This document shows, one piece after another, positions 56,626 to 64,000 of a DNA stretch of 64,000 bases. This DNA comes from Lewinellaceae bacterium (GTDB taxonomy: Bacteria; Bacteroidota; Bacteroidia; Chitinophagales; Saprospiraceae). A program made the translations under genes and the position numbers. The stretch spans positions 1,364,001-1,428,000 of the forward strand of contig JACJYG010000004.1 in the NCBI GenBank assembly GCA_020636215.1, written 5' to 3'. The notes under the pieces were generated by a model that ran no database searches, had not been told where the DNA came from, and worked only from the letters and a program-made list of their open reading frames with translations. How positions within the stretch are numbered: the stretch's first letter is position 1; every line of letters starts with the position of its first letter.

Positions 56626-58560
56626 TCATTCCACCACCACAAACTCTGTTCTCCGGTTCTGCTGCCTGCCTTCCTCGGTATCATTGGGCGCGATGGGCTG
56701 GCTTTCTCCAAAGCCTTTGTAGCGTAGCCGTCCGGGGCTGATTCCCTGGGCCACGAGATAATCATAAACTGCTTTGGCGCGCGCTTCCGACAGCCGCTGG
56801 TTATCTACTTCCGCCCCTACATTATCGGTATGGCCATTAACCTGTATTTTCAGGGTGGGATTTCCCAGCAAGAGGCCTTTCAGGTAGTTCAACTCCGTAG
56901 TGGATTCCGGGCGTAAGGCAGCAGAGCCGGTCTCGAAGAAAATATTCCGGAGAATGACCGGCTTGGACACTACCGGCTTCCCCCCCTCTTCGGCGAGGGG
57001 GCTTAGTTCGATCTCCAGGAGGAAAGGCTGACTGAAGTCGGTGGCTTCCGCCAGGGCAAAGTTTTCGGATTGGAACAGGTAGCCGGTTTTGGAAACATTC
57101 AAGGCGTAGTTTTCGCCGAGGGGCAGCACTGCCAGGAAGGTTCCTTTTTCATCGGCCAACCCTCTGGTGAAGGTGGCGCCGTCTTTCAATTTCACAATAT
57201 CCACCTCGGCCGGGAGTGGCCGTTTGGTAATAGCGTCTCGGACTACAATTTTAGCGTAAGTGGCCGGTTGGGGCCGAACTTCGGGGTATAGTTCGAAGCT
57301 AAACAGATCTGCATTGCCTATTTCCTGCCGGGCGCCGGTAGGCCCGAGGCGGTCGGTGTCAAAGTAGGCTGTTTTGCCGTCGAGGCTGACGATGAGGGCG
57401 CCTTCGTTGTTAGCGGTATTGATAGGGTAGCCCAGGTTTTTTGGAGGGCCCCAACTGCCGTCGGCCTGACGGCGGGAGAGGAACAGGTCGTATTGCCCCA
57501 TTCCGGGATGCCCTTTCGACATGAAATAGAGTGTTTGCCCGTCGGGGTGGATGAATGGCGCCTGTTCGTTGAGCGGGGTGTTGATGGTGGGGCCCAGGTT
57601 TTGGGGCGCCCCCCAGCTACCGCCTGGCAGTTGCCGGCTCATCCAGAGGTCGAGCCGGCCCTGGCCGCCGGCGCGGTCGCTGACGAAATATAGTTCCTGT
57701 CCGTCAGCGGAGAGAGAGGGCTGCGATTCCCATGCATTGGTGCTGATGGGGGCGGGCAATCGCTGGGGTGTTGTCCAGGAACCGTTCCGTTGTGTTGAAA
57801 AATAGAGGTCGAAATTGCCATTTCGATCGTTTCGGGCGAACACCATGGCCTTGCCATTGGCGGCGATGCCGGGACTGCTGTCATTGGCCGGAGTGTTGAG
57901 GGCTTCTACCGGGTGGCCAGGGAGCCAGGCGCTATCTCCTCGCTGACTGATAAAAATGTCTTCATTTTGGCCATCTACCCGGGTGGTGTATACCAGAAAC
58001 TGGCCATCGGCGCTCAGAGAGGGGAGGTACTCGGGATTGGCTGTATTGACGCCCGGCCCCAGGCTTTTCGGTTGAAAGGGCACTGGTTTTTTTATAGCTT
58101 CGGCGGCAAAGCCGGCGCTGGCAAGCAGCTGGGTAGCTTCCTCCAGGCGATTGCCCCTGGCTTTTCCGGATTCCAAATAATGTTCGATGTGCTGAGCAGC
58201 TTCCTCAAATTGTTGCAGCTCGAATTCGGCTTGTCCGAGGAAGTAGTAGGCCAGTGGGGCGTAATCGGGGGCCAGGGCTATAGCAGTTTCAAATTCAGCT
58301 TCTGCCCCCTTGTAATCCTTTGTTTGTAAAAGCAGGTCGGCGTACATCAGGCGGGCGTCGATGAAATCAGGGGCTTTTTGCAGGGCTTTTTGCAGCGCCT
58401 CCAGCGCTTCGGCATAACGGCTAGCATTGAGGTGGCCTTTGGCCTCTTCATAATATTTGAGGGATTTTTTGTCTACCTCCTTATCCGTTCGGTAGCCCTG
58501 GGCATGGGCGAAAACGCTGGCCAATAGCGACAAGAACAACAATATCAAACATTTGGACAT
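56626..58560 (-). CDS. OmpA-family protein with TPR and PD40 propeller
   Basis: The start at 58560 (MSKCLILLFLSLLASVFAHAQ) gives a proper signal peptide; the frame goes eight codons further. The 644 residues contain TPR helices (about 27-140), a WD40-like PD40 propeller (about 185-405, with repeats such as NTPANDSSPGIAANGKAM and SLSADGQELYFVSDRAGG), a carboxypeptidase-regulatory-like domain (about 430-510) and a C-terminal OmpA domain (NGHTDNVGAEVDNQRLSEAR) that binds peptidoglycan. The same architecture occurs in PorE of the type IX secretion system, and it is a candidate for that or a related envelope role. Confidence 0.93.
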   Translation of the reverse strand: MSKCLILLFLSLLASVFAHAQGYRTDKEVDKKSLKYYEEAKGHLNASRYAEALEALQKALQKAPDFIDARLMYADLLLQTKDYKGAEAEFETAIALAPDYAPLAYYFLGQAEFELQQFEEAAQHIEHYLESGKARGNRLEEATQLLASAGFAAEAIKKPVPFQPKSLGPGVNTANPEYLPSLSADGQFLVYTTRVDGQNEDIFISQRGDSAWLPGHPVEALNTPANDSSPGIAANGKAMVFARNDRNGNFDLYFSTQRNGSWTTPQRLPAPISTNAWESQPSLSADGQELYFVSDRAGGQGRLDLWMSRQLPGGSWGAPQNLGPTINTPLNEQAPFIHPDGQTLYFMSKGHPGMGQYDLFLSRRQADGSWGPPKNLGYPINTANNEGALIVSLDGKTAYFDTDRLGPTGARQEIGNADLFSFELYPEVRPQPATYAKIVVRDAITKRPLPAEVDIVKLKDGATFTRGLADEKGTFLAVLPLGENYALNVSKTGYLFQSENFALAEATDFSQPFLLEIELSPLAEEGGKPVVSKPVILRNIFFETGSAALRPESTTELNYLKGLLLGNPTLKIQVNGHTDNVGAEVDNQRLSEARAKAVYDYLVAQGISPGRLRYKGFGESQPIAPNDTEEGRQQNRRTEFVVVE

Positions 58561-58618
58561 AATCCGGTTGGGTTTGAAGATCAAACGATTTTTGAAGAAG
58601 CTTAGTTGGCAGGAGCAG

Positions 58619-58653
58619 AAAAAAAGCCGTTGAAGGAAAAACCTTCAACGGCT
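58619..58653 (-). terminator. Rho-independent terminator after the TPR gene
   Basis: AGCCGTTGAAGG (58625-58636) and CCTTCAACGGCT (58642-58653) form a perfect 12-base stem with a five-base loop. On the minus strand it is followed by seven T. It lies 50 bases past the stop of the TPR gene. Confidence 0.92.
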
Positions 58654-58703
58654 GGCAATATAAAGAGTCTTATTCCTTCATATCAGGTGGCAGCAAGGAA
58701 GCA

Positions 58704-59726
58704 TTATGCAGCTTCCTGCAACAGTTCTGCAGCGCGTTTGGATCCACGGCTGGCAGCTTCCTGCCAGTCTTTCTTAAAACCTGTTTTGCCGGCCTTCATC
58801 AGCGCCAGGCCGCGGTAAAGCAGTTGATCCGCATCCGGAATTTCAATGGGGCTATTGGTGATTTTCCCCACCTCATCGAAAGCTGTAACCGCATCGGCGA
58901 ATTTGCCAGTTTCCAATAAGGCGCGGCCATAGTTGAACAGGGCTTTTTTGCGCCACTTGTAGTTGGGATCCTCGGCGGTGAATTCCCGGCGGGTAACGAA
59001 CTTCAGTTCCTGAGCGGCTTTATCGAATTCTTCCATTTTCAGGTGGCATTCCCCTTTGATGCGGCGTGCTTGCCAGTGCATAGATTGCAGGGGCATGGAG
59101 TTCTTGATGGCTTGTTCCAGGTCGGCGGCAGCACTGCTGTAGTCTTCCTGTATCATTTTTACAAGCGCCCGGCCCAGGTAAGGCTCTGCGGCTATCGGGT
59201 TGATGTCGATACTTTTGGAGTAGTCGTAAAGAGCATCCTGGAAATTGCGCAATTGATAGTTGACGAAACCGCGGCGTTCGTAAGCTTTCGCATGGCGCTC
59301 GAACTTTTCGATGGCCTGGCTAAGAGCCTTTTTGGCTTCTTCTTCCCTGCCTGATTCCTTGACCAGCTCCCGGCCGTGGAGGAACGCCTGAATGGCGGCT
59401 TTGTCGGTATTGGGTTCCAAATGCCGGTATTTGACAACCTTCCTTTCTTTTAACATCCAGGCGGAAATACCACCGGCAATAGCATAACCGACTACGTAGT
59501 CCAGCATGTTCAGGGTGTTTTTCCACTCTTTTTCGGTAGCCTCTGCCACAATAAGGCGTGGAATCTCGAGGGTACTGGTTTCTGCTTTGAAGATATCCTC
59601 CGCTTTAATGAGTAGAATGTTCCGATAGTAATTTTCTGCGCGATGGGTGAACAAGCCCATCACACGCTCGAAGCTGCGTTCGGTACCGAACTCAAGCTGT
59701 CCGGAGATAATAATTTTGAAAGTCAT
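58704..59726 (-). CDS. TPR-repeat protein with an unidentified N-terminal domain
   Basis: This 340-residue protein has an N-terminal domain of about 115 residues with a hydrophobic patch (LDYVVGYAIAGGISAW, about 75-90) that I do not recognise, then TPR units from about 118 to 300 (AKAYERRGFVNYQLRNFQDALYDYSKSIDINP is partly typical). It has no signal peptide and is probably cytoplasmic or peripherally bound to the membrane. It is transcribed alone; a strong terminator follows and a 640-base spacer precedes. The role is likely protein-protein scaffolding; no partner is evident. Confidence 0.85.
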   Translation of the reverse strand: MTFKIIISGQLEFGTERSFERVMGLFTHRAENYYRNILLIKAEDIFKAETSTLEIPRLIVAEATEKEWKNTLNMLDYVVGYAIAGGISAWMLKERKVVKYRHLEPNTDKAAIQAFLHGRELVKESGREEEAKKALSQAIEKFERHAKAYERRGFVNYQLRNFQDALYDYSKSIDINPIAAEPYLGRALVKMIQEDYSSAAADLEQAIKNSMPLQSMHWQARRIKGECHLKMEEFDKAAQELKFVTRREFTAEDPNYKWRKKALFNYGRALLETGKFADAVTAFDEVGKITNSPIEIPDADQLLYRGLALMKAGKTGFKKDWQEAASRGSKRAAELLQEAA

Positions 59727-60369
59727 CCTGCTGCCTTTTTATTTTTTGATTGTATGTGTGTTCACCGTGTGCGTTTCGGCCCTTTATAGGGAAATAGGCG
59801 GTTTTCCGGGGTGTGAGGTTCAGTATTGGTAATGTTTTCAATTAGCCGGAATATAGCTGATGCTGTCCTCCCAGCTCTTAAAAGCAAAAGCGGGCATAAT
59901 GCAGCGAAGCTTTTCGTTAGACAAGGGTGCTAACCAATACCTATCGTTTCAATACTTGTTTAAACCAGGCTAACCTAAAAGAATTCCTGTTATGTTCAAA
60001 TTGGGGTGCCTATCTGATGTCGTTGCCAATGTCAAAAATGGCGATTAGGACAGATAGTCGGTAGTTTTCTCTATGAGAACTCCTGATGGAGTGTCTGAAA
60101 ATAATTCAAATCTTAAGTAGGGTTGGAAAACTTGCCATGAGTTGGCTTTGCCGTCTAACTTCCAAAGGTCTGATTTTTTTCTACTAATCGCAAGAAAAAA
60201 AGATAGAAATTGTTTAACGAAAGGACAGTTATTTTTCCACAATTCTCCTGGTTTTATGTGAAGTGAATGTGGATTCAGGGCAGGAAGCAGTGAATAGTAT
60301 GTGGATATCTATGTGGATAAAGTTAAAAAGCTGCCTACACTTTGTTATAGAGGATTTCCTTCGCCTGCC
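59727..60369. other. Long AT-rich spacer
   Basis: The 643 bases between the TPR gene start and the aldehyde dehydrogenase stop are AT-rich and hold no gene that I can support; a 65-codon frame at 60045-60242 on the minus strand lacks family features. The right end carries the DnaA-box-like cluster listed separately. The promoter of the TPR gene must lie near 59740-59830. Confidence 0.6.
60229..60320. other. Cluster of DnaA-box-like sequences
   Basis: TGTGGATAA at 60312-60320 matches the DnaA consensus TTATCCACA exactly on the minus strand. TGTGGATAT (60300-60308), TGTGGATTC (60268-60276) and TTTTTCCACA (60232-60241, opposite orientation) are near-matches, giving four in about 90 bases. This may be a DnaA-binding locus, an origin part, or chance in AT-rich DNA. 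Confidence 0.35.
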
Positions 60370-61824
60370 TCAGCCATATTTCATACAGACATTTTTTGGT
60401 TCGGTGAAGAAGCGGAGCGCCTCATTTCCACCTTCCCTGCCAATTCCGGAGTTTTTTACCCCGCCAAAGGGCGTTCTCAGGTCGCGGACCATCCAGCAGT
60501 TGACCCATACGATGCCAGCCTGCAGTTGCTCCGCCACGCGGTTGGCGCGCGAAATGTCCTGTGTCCAAAGAGTGGCGGACAAGCCGTAAACTGTTCCGTT
60601 AGCCAGAGCGATGGCCTCTTCCTCCGTATCGAAAGGGGTGATGGTTACTACTGGCCCAAAGATCTCTTCCTGATTGGTGCGGCACTCCAGCGGCAAGCCT
60701 TCGATCACGGCCGGCCGCAGGTAATAACCAGTTTCGTATTCCCCTTTCATTTCCACACGGGTCCCCCCGCACAGGATGGAGCCGCCTTCCACTTCAGCCA
60801 GAGAAAGATAGCTTTCCACTTTTTCCAGGTGTTGCAGGGAGACGAGCGCTCCCAGGTCGGTAACTGCCGAGAAGGGGTCGCCAACTTTTAGGAATTGTGT
60901 CCGCTTGACCAATTCATCGCGGAATTTTTCATAAAGGGGGCGTTCCACATAAATACGCGAGCCGCAAAGGCAGATCTGGCCGTTGTTGGAAAAGGAGGAG
61001 CGCAGCGTATCCACGATCATGGCGTCGAAATTGCAGTCGGCGAAAATAATATTGGGGTTTTTGCCGCCCAGTTCCAGAGACAGTTTTTTGAACATCGGCC
61101 CTGCCGTTGCGACGATCTTTTTACCGGTGGCGGTTCCGCCGGTAAAGGAAATGGCTTTTACAACCGGGTGTTCTACTATGGCTTGCCCAGCTTTGTTGCC
61201 CAGGCCATGCACAATATTGAGTACGCCGGAGGGCAGGCCGGCTTCTATACAGGCTTTGGAAAGCAGATAGGCCGTCATGGGGGTCAGCTCCGATGGCTTG
61301 GCCACCACGCAGTTGCCGGTTGCCAGGGCAGGGGCAATCTTCCAGGTAAAAAGATATAATGGCAGGTTCCAGGGGGAGATGCAACCTACTACACCGAGCG
61401 GCTGCCGCAAAGTATAGTTAACCGCCTCGCCTGCCATATGATGCGACTCGGAGCCGAACTGCACAATGGCTGTAGCAAAAAAACGAAAATTGGCTTGCGC
61501 CCGAGGGATATCCACACTCATCGACATGGCCAGGGGTTTGCCGGAGTCGGTGGTTTCCGCCCGTGCGAATTCCTCCATATTCTGCTCTATGATGTCGGCA
61601 ATACGCATCAGGATCCGAAAGCGCTTTCCCGGTTCTGCCTTCGACCATTCCGGGAAGGCACGCTCCGCTGCATCCACGGCCCGCTGTACATCTTGCTCAT
61701 CCGAATCCGGCAGCTGAGAATAAACCTTGCCCGTTGCGGGGCAGTAATTGTCGAGATAGGCGCCGGAAGCAGCGGGCACGAGCGCGCCGTCTATATAATT
61801 CTTGATGTATTTATCTGGTGTCAT
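60370..61824 (-). CDS. NAD(P)-dependent aldehyde dehydrogenase
   Basis: This 484-residue enzyme has the cofactor and active-site marks of the family: ISPWNLPLYLFTWKIAPALA (about 148-167), SFTGGTATGKKI, the base Glu in LSLELGGKNPNIIF (about 250) and the catalytic Cys in NNGQICLCGSRIYVE (about 285). The N-terminal half with ETTDSGKPLAMSMSVDIPRAQANFRFFA resembles 2-hydroxymuconic and 2-aminomuconic semialdehyde dehydrogenases, which suggests tryptophan or aromatic breakdown, but other aldehydes are possible. No pathway partners lie next to it. It is cytoplasmic. Confidence 0.93.
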   Translation of the reverse strand: MTPDKYIKNYIDGALVPAASGAYLDNYCPATGKVYSQLPDSDEQDVQRAVDAAERAFPEWSKAEPGKRFRILMRIADIIEQNMEEFARAETTDSGKPLAMSMSVDIPRAQANFRFFATAIVQFGSESHHMAGEAVNYTLRQPLGVVGCISPWNLPLYLFTWKIAPALATGNCVVAKPSELTPMTAYLLSKACIEAGLPSGVLNIVHGLGNKAGQAIVEHPVVKAISFTGGTATGKKIVATAGPMFKKLSLELGGKNPNIIFADCNFDAMIVDTLRSSFSNNGQICLCGSRIYVERPLYEKFRDELVKRTQFLKVGDPFSAVTDLGALVSLQHLEKVESYLSLAEVEGGSILCGGTRVEMKGEYETGYYLRPAVIEGLPLECRTNQEEIFGPVVTITPFDTEEEAIALANGTVYGLSATLWTQDISRANRVAEQLQAGIVWVNCWMVRDLRTPFGGVKNSGIGREGGNEALRFFTEPKNVCMKYG

Positions 61825-62001
61825 AGGTGGGATATTGGATTGTACTCGAAATGTCGTCCTAATAATTTAAAGTTGCATAGCAGAAGTATCGTAACTAATT
61901 GGCTGCATAGCCTGAAGGGCATTTCGGGCTATGTCCTTGATAAATGGCTGAATGGGAGTGTTCATTTAACTGTGTCAACAGCCTCGTAAAATCCTGGTTA
62001 T

Positions 62002-62071
62002 CAGAGAAACTAGAAACCAGCCCGTCCTCCCCCGACAACTGTCGGGATCAGCCGGGTAAAAAACCAGAAAC
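62002..62071. repeat. Core-hairpin element (copy F)
   Basis: The 40-base core CCCGTCC...GGGTAAA spans 62021-62060, with hairpin CCCGACA-AC-TGTCGGG (62031-62046). It is flanked by words of a different type from the other copies: GAAACTAGAAACCAG before and AAACCAGAAAC after. The core is almost identical to that at 43086-43125, while the flanks are not. Confidence 0.85.
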
Positions 62072-62183
62072 GTTGAACAGTCCCTGCTTCCTGTTTAAAT
62101 AGTTAACCCGTGCAGTATCTCCATGGAGAATCGCCAGGCTAACCATGCAAGCATTCGGCCATGTAAGCATTTCCCCGGAAGCC

Positions 62184-62352
62184 TAATGTCGTCAACTTAG
62201 GGCTGTCAGCGACTGACTAAACCAGGTTCTTCTACCTGGCGAGTCAGCCGCTGACTGACGCGGAAATAGTCAGCGGCTGGCTTGCGTCGAGTTATCCTTG
62301 CTTAGCCAGACGCTGACAGGACGACCATGAGAATCTTAAGTTGACGACATTA
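62184..62352. mobile_element. 169-bp MITE-like element with 16-bp terminal inverted repeats
   Basis: TAATGTCGTCAACTTA (62184-62199) and its exact complement TAAGTTGACGACATTA (62337-62352) bound the element. Inside are a second pair CTGTCAGCG/CGCTGACAG (62203-62211 and 62311-62319), a hairpin CCAGGT/ACCTGG (62222-62239) and a 12-base pair CAGCCGCTGACT/AGTCAGCGGCTG (62245-62256 and 62268-62279). There is no coding capacity. The ends begin and finish with TA, so a TA target duplication is possible. Confidence 0.65.
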
Positions 62353-62418
62353 CCCCGGCCCCCCCCCTAACACCCGGTTCCAGAAGCAAACAAGCCTCTA
62401 CGAATGGCGCCCTGCTAT

Positions 62419-63435
62419 TCAAAACTCTCCATTCGCCTCCCGATACGTCATTGCCAGGAGCACCTGTCCTACCGCACGCAAAGTACGGGCGTCGATGACA
62501 TCCATATTATCATTGTGGGTATGCCAATACGCACCGAAGCCGGTTTGGGTGTCAACGGGCCGGTTGATGATATCTGCCATGGGGATCCGGGCAATGGTAT
62601 TGACGAAGTAATGGTCGTCCGTAATGCCGCCACCCGAATCGTTGACGAAGTAGTTGCCGTAGCCCATATTCTGAGCCAGCTTCCAGAGCTTATTGACCAG
62701 TTGCGGGGCATACTGTGTAGAATAATACTCCTTGGTGAAGCGGGCGCCTTCAGCGCCAACCATGTCTAATAAGACGCCATATTTTGGCCGCTGTTTGCCG
62801 CTCACATGAGGATTGCGCGACCAGTACTGGGCGCCCAGGCAATAAGATTCAGCACTTTCTCCACCACTTTCCCCGTAATCTTCCGCATCAAAGAGGATCA
62901 GGTCGACGCCCATCTCGATGGGGTGGGCCTGCAATTGCCGGGCTATTTCCAGTAATACGGCTACGCCGCTGCCGCCATCATCGGCGCCCAGGATCGGTTC
63001 GTCTTTGCGTTCCTCACTCAGTGGAGAATCGGCGAAAGGCCGGCTGTCCCAATGGGCCGCCAGCAGGATGCGCTTGGTGGCCTGCGGGTTGTACTGAGCA
63101 ATGATGTTGGTAGCATTGAGCGTGACACCTGTGTAAGCTTTGGCCTGGAAGTCCTGTTCAATGACTTTGGCGCCGTATTGTTCGAACCGGGCTACCAGCC
63201 ACTCTTTGCACTGTTGGTGGGCGTCCGTGTTGGGTACACGCGGCCCAAACGCCACCTGCTTTTCCACAAAAGCATAGGCCGAGTCGCGGTCAAATTTGGG
63301 AACCGGAACCTTTTCCTTGGGGGGCGTTTCTTCCTCCGTTACAGAAGACTGCCCCGAGCCATCAGATTTACAAGCAGACAGGCTGGCCAACAAGGTGGTG
63401 GCCACTAGGAAAAGTAATACTTTGAATATTCGCAT
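62419..63435 (-). CDS. M28-family zinc peptidase or glutaminyl cyclase-like lipoprotein
   Basis: The start at 63435 (MRIFKVLLFLVATTLLASLSAC) gives a lipoprotein signal with lipobox LSAC; the longer frame adds 38 unrelated residues. The 338-residue protein shows M28 zinc ligands in AAHWDSRPFADSP, GADDGGSGVAVLLEIAR and LFDAEDYGESGG, and a final His in AYWHTHNDNMDV. The spacing fits the glutaminyl-peptide cyclotransferase-like group of Bacteroidota, which form N-terminal pyroglutamate on exported proteins, or an aminopeptidase. It faces the periplasm. Confidence 0.92.
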   Translation of the reverse strand: MRIFKVLLFLVATTLLASLSACKSDGSGQSSVTEEETPPKEKVPVPKFDRDSAYAFVEKQVAFGPRVPNTDAHQQCKEWLVARFEQYGAKVIEQDFQAKAYTGVTLNATNIIAQYNPQATKRILLAAHWDSRPFADSPLSEERKDEPILGADDGGSGVAVLLEIARQLQAHPIEMGVDLILFDAEDYGESGGESAESYCLGAQYWSRNPHVSGKQRPKYGVLLDMVGAEGARFTKEYYSTQYAPQLVNKLWKLAQNMGYGNYFVNDSGGGITDDHYFVNTIARIPMADIINRPVDTQTGFGAYWHTHNDNMDVIDARTLRAVGQVLLAMTYREANGEF

Positions 63436-63567
63436 GATGGTGCTGTGAGATTTAGATCTATGATGAAGTTGCCCTTCTAAGGCAGTACCTTCCGCTGATA
63501 AAACCCCAGCCCTGTTAAGCCCCATGTAGCCATACAACAATATGGCCAAATAGAACTTTCCCTGGCC

Positions 63568-64000
63568 TTACCCCTGTTCTCCTTCCGGCTTCGATAAACC
63601 GAAGTGCTGCCAGCCCTGGGCTTTGATATCGTGGATATTACCTCCTTTTGTGTGCAATTTCACCCCTTCCGTAGCCGCCACAATTTCGCCTGCAATATAA
63701 ATATCCGGCAGGTATTTTACCTTATCAATATCATTGGGGTGGATCGTAAACAGCAACTCGTAGTCTTCTCCGCCGCTCAGGGCGCAGGTGATAGGGTCGA
63801 GTTGAAAATTGATGGCCTGTAGCTGGGCGTCGGGATGAATAGGCACGCCACTCTCTTCAATGATGGCGCCAACCCCAGATTGCTGGCAGATGTGGAGTAG
63901 GTCGGAAGACAAGCCATCCGAAATATCGATCATGGCGGTCGGCACTAATTTGTTTTTGGCGAACATTTCGATCATATCCTTGCGCGCTTCCGGTTTCAGG
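63568..64000 (-). CDS. thiL: Thiamine-monophosphate kinase ThiL (partial)
   Basis: The frame is open to the right edge, so the 5' end lies outside; about 143 C-terminal residues are present. MIDISDGLSSDLLHICQQSG and LSGGEDYELLFTI are ThiL signatures of the AIR-synthase-like ATP-binding fold. ThiL phosphorylates thiamine monophosphate to thiamine diphosphate in the cytoplasm. The stop at 63568 is 132 bases from the start of the M28 gene, on the same strand. Confidence 0.93.
   Translation of the reverse strand, partial: LKPEARKDMIEMFAKNKLVPTAMIDISDGLSSDLLHICQQSGVGAIIEESGVPIHPDAQLQAINFQLDPITCALSGGEDYELLFTIHPNDIDKVKYLPDIYIAGEIVAATEGVKLHTKGGNIHDIKAQGWQHFGLSKPEGEQG

Larger units (their letters stand above)
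61825..62418. other. Long spacer with two repeat elements
   Basis: This 594-base gap upstream of the aldehyde dehydrogenase and downstream of the M28 peptidase holds a copy of the core-hairpin element (62002-62071) and the 169-base element with terminal inverted repeats (62184-62352). A run of C at 62355-62367 follows the latter. No gene is seen. Confidence 0.7.

Noticed and set aside
60045..60242. 65-codon minus-strand frame in the long spacer
   Set aside because: It has no ribosome-binding context or family features that I can support, and the region is AT-rich non-coding in character.

Overview
The window reads as chromosomal DNA of a Bacteroidota bacterium, most likely from the Saprospiria/Lewinella side of the phylum (the class is an inference). 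Support comes from a SusC/SusD pair plus a second, decayed SusD, a further TonB-dependent receptor, many lipoproteins with typical lipoboxes, an OmpA/PD40 protein, a promoter of the Bacteroidota form TTTG-N20-TAnnTTTG before the cupin gene, and moderately high GC with AT-rich spacers. I see no rRNA, tRNA, CRISPR array or transposase. About 53 genes are supported, mostly in same-strand blocks.

Layout. 1-1.8 kb: end of an unknown gene and an ABC-2 exporter pair. 2.1-8.5 kb (minus): a respiratory/electron-transfer cluster made of a six-heme lipoprotein with a collagen-like linker, a small C-x4-CH lipoprotein, a beta-barrel protein, a Tat-exported four-cluster Fe-S protein, an NrfD-type membrane protein, an anchored Ig-like protein and a monoheme cytochrome c. 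9.2-11.9 kb: ccsA and resB, which attach heme to such cytochromes. 12.2-15.2 kb: lipoprotein plus TonB receptor. 15.5-22.4 kb: a DUF1080 lipoprotein, a SusD pseudogene and an intact SusC/SusD pair.

22.5-37.1 kb is the most striking part. A minus-strand run holds coxM-coxS-coxL (a form I aerobic CO dehydrogenase with the AYRCSFR active-site loop), coxG, coxD, coxE and an XdhC-YHS fusion, followed by a TetR regulator, an orphan [NiFe]-hydrogenase large-subunit-like protein with a degenerate first cysteine motif, hypC and hypD. Next to it lie a MoaD-like protein, a BNR-repeat protein, a small membrane protein with a CPFC motif and a second XdhC. The coxM and second xdhC upstream regions share a near-identical palindrome, TTAGAA-N6-TTCTAA. 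Further right, sufU, sufS and moeA supply sulfur transfer and molybdenum insertion.

37.2-47.4 kb: a DEAD-box helicase, a lipoprotein related to cholesterol-dependent cytolysins, a GNAT/XRE toxin-antitoxin-like pair bracketed by a duplicated sufU 3' end, the suf/moeA genes and an M16 peptidase. 47.6-55.2 kb: the RDD / SpoIIM-like / DUF4129 / DUF4350 / MoxR / DUF58 set. 55.3-64 kb: a TetR-cupin divergon with twin operators, an OmpA/PD40 protein, a TPR protein, an aldehyde dehydrogenase, an M28 peptidase and the start-less end of thiL.

Non-coding DNA is unusually structured. A roughly 40-bp core with a hairpin occurs four times at three loci, flanked by arrays of 9-bp words. Other spacers hold 8-10 bp arrays, a 133-bp tandem repeat with two hairpins per unit, a 169-bp element with 16-bp perfect terminal inverted repeats, and a 44-bp perfect palindrome. 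Several of these generate false N-terminal extensions of neighbouring reading frames, so I moved some starts downstream.
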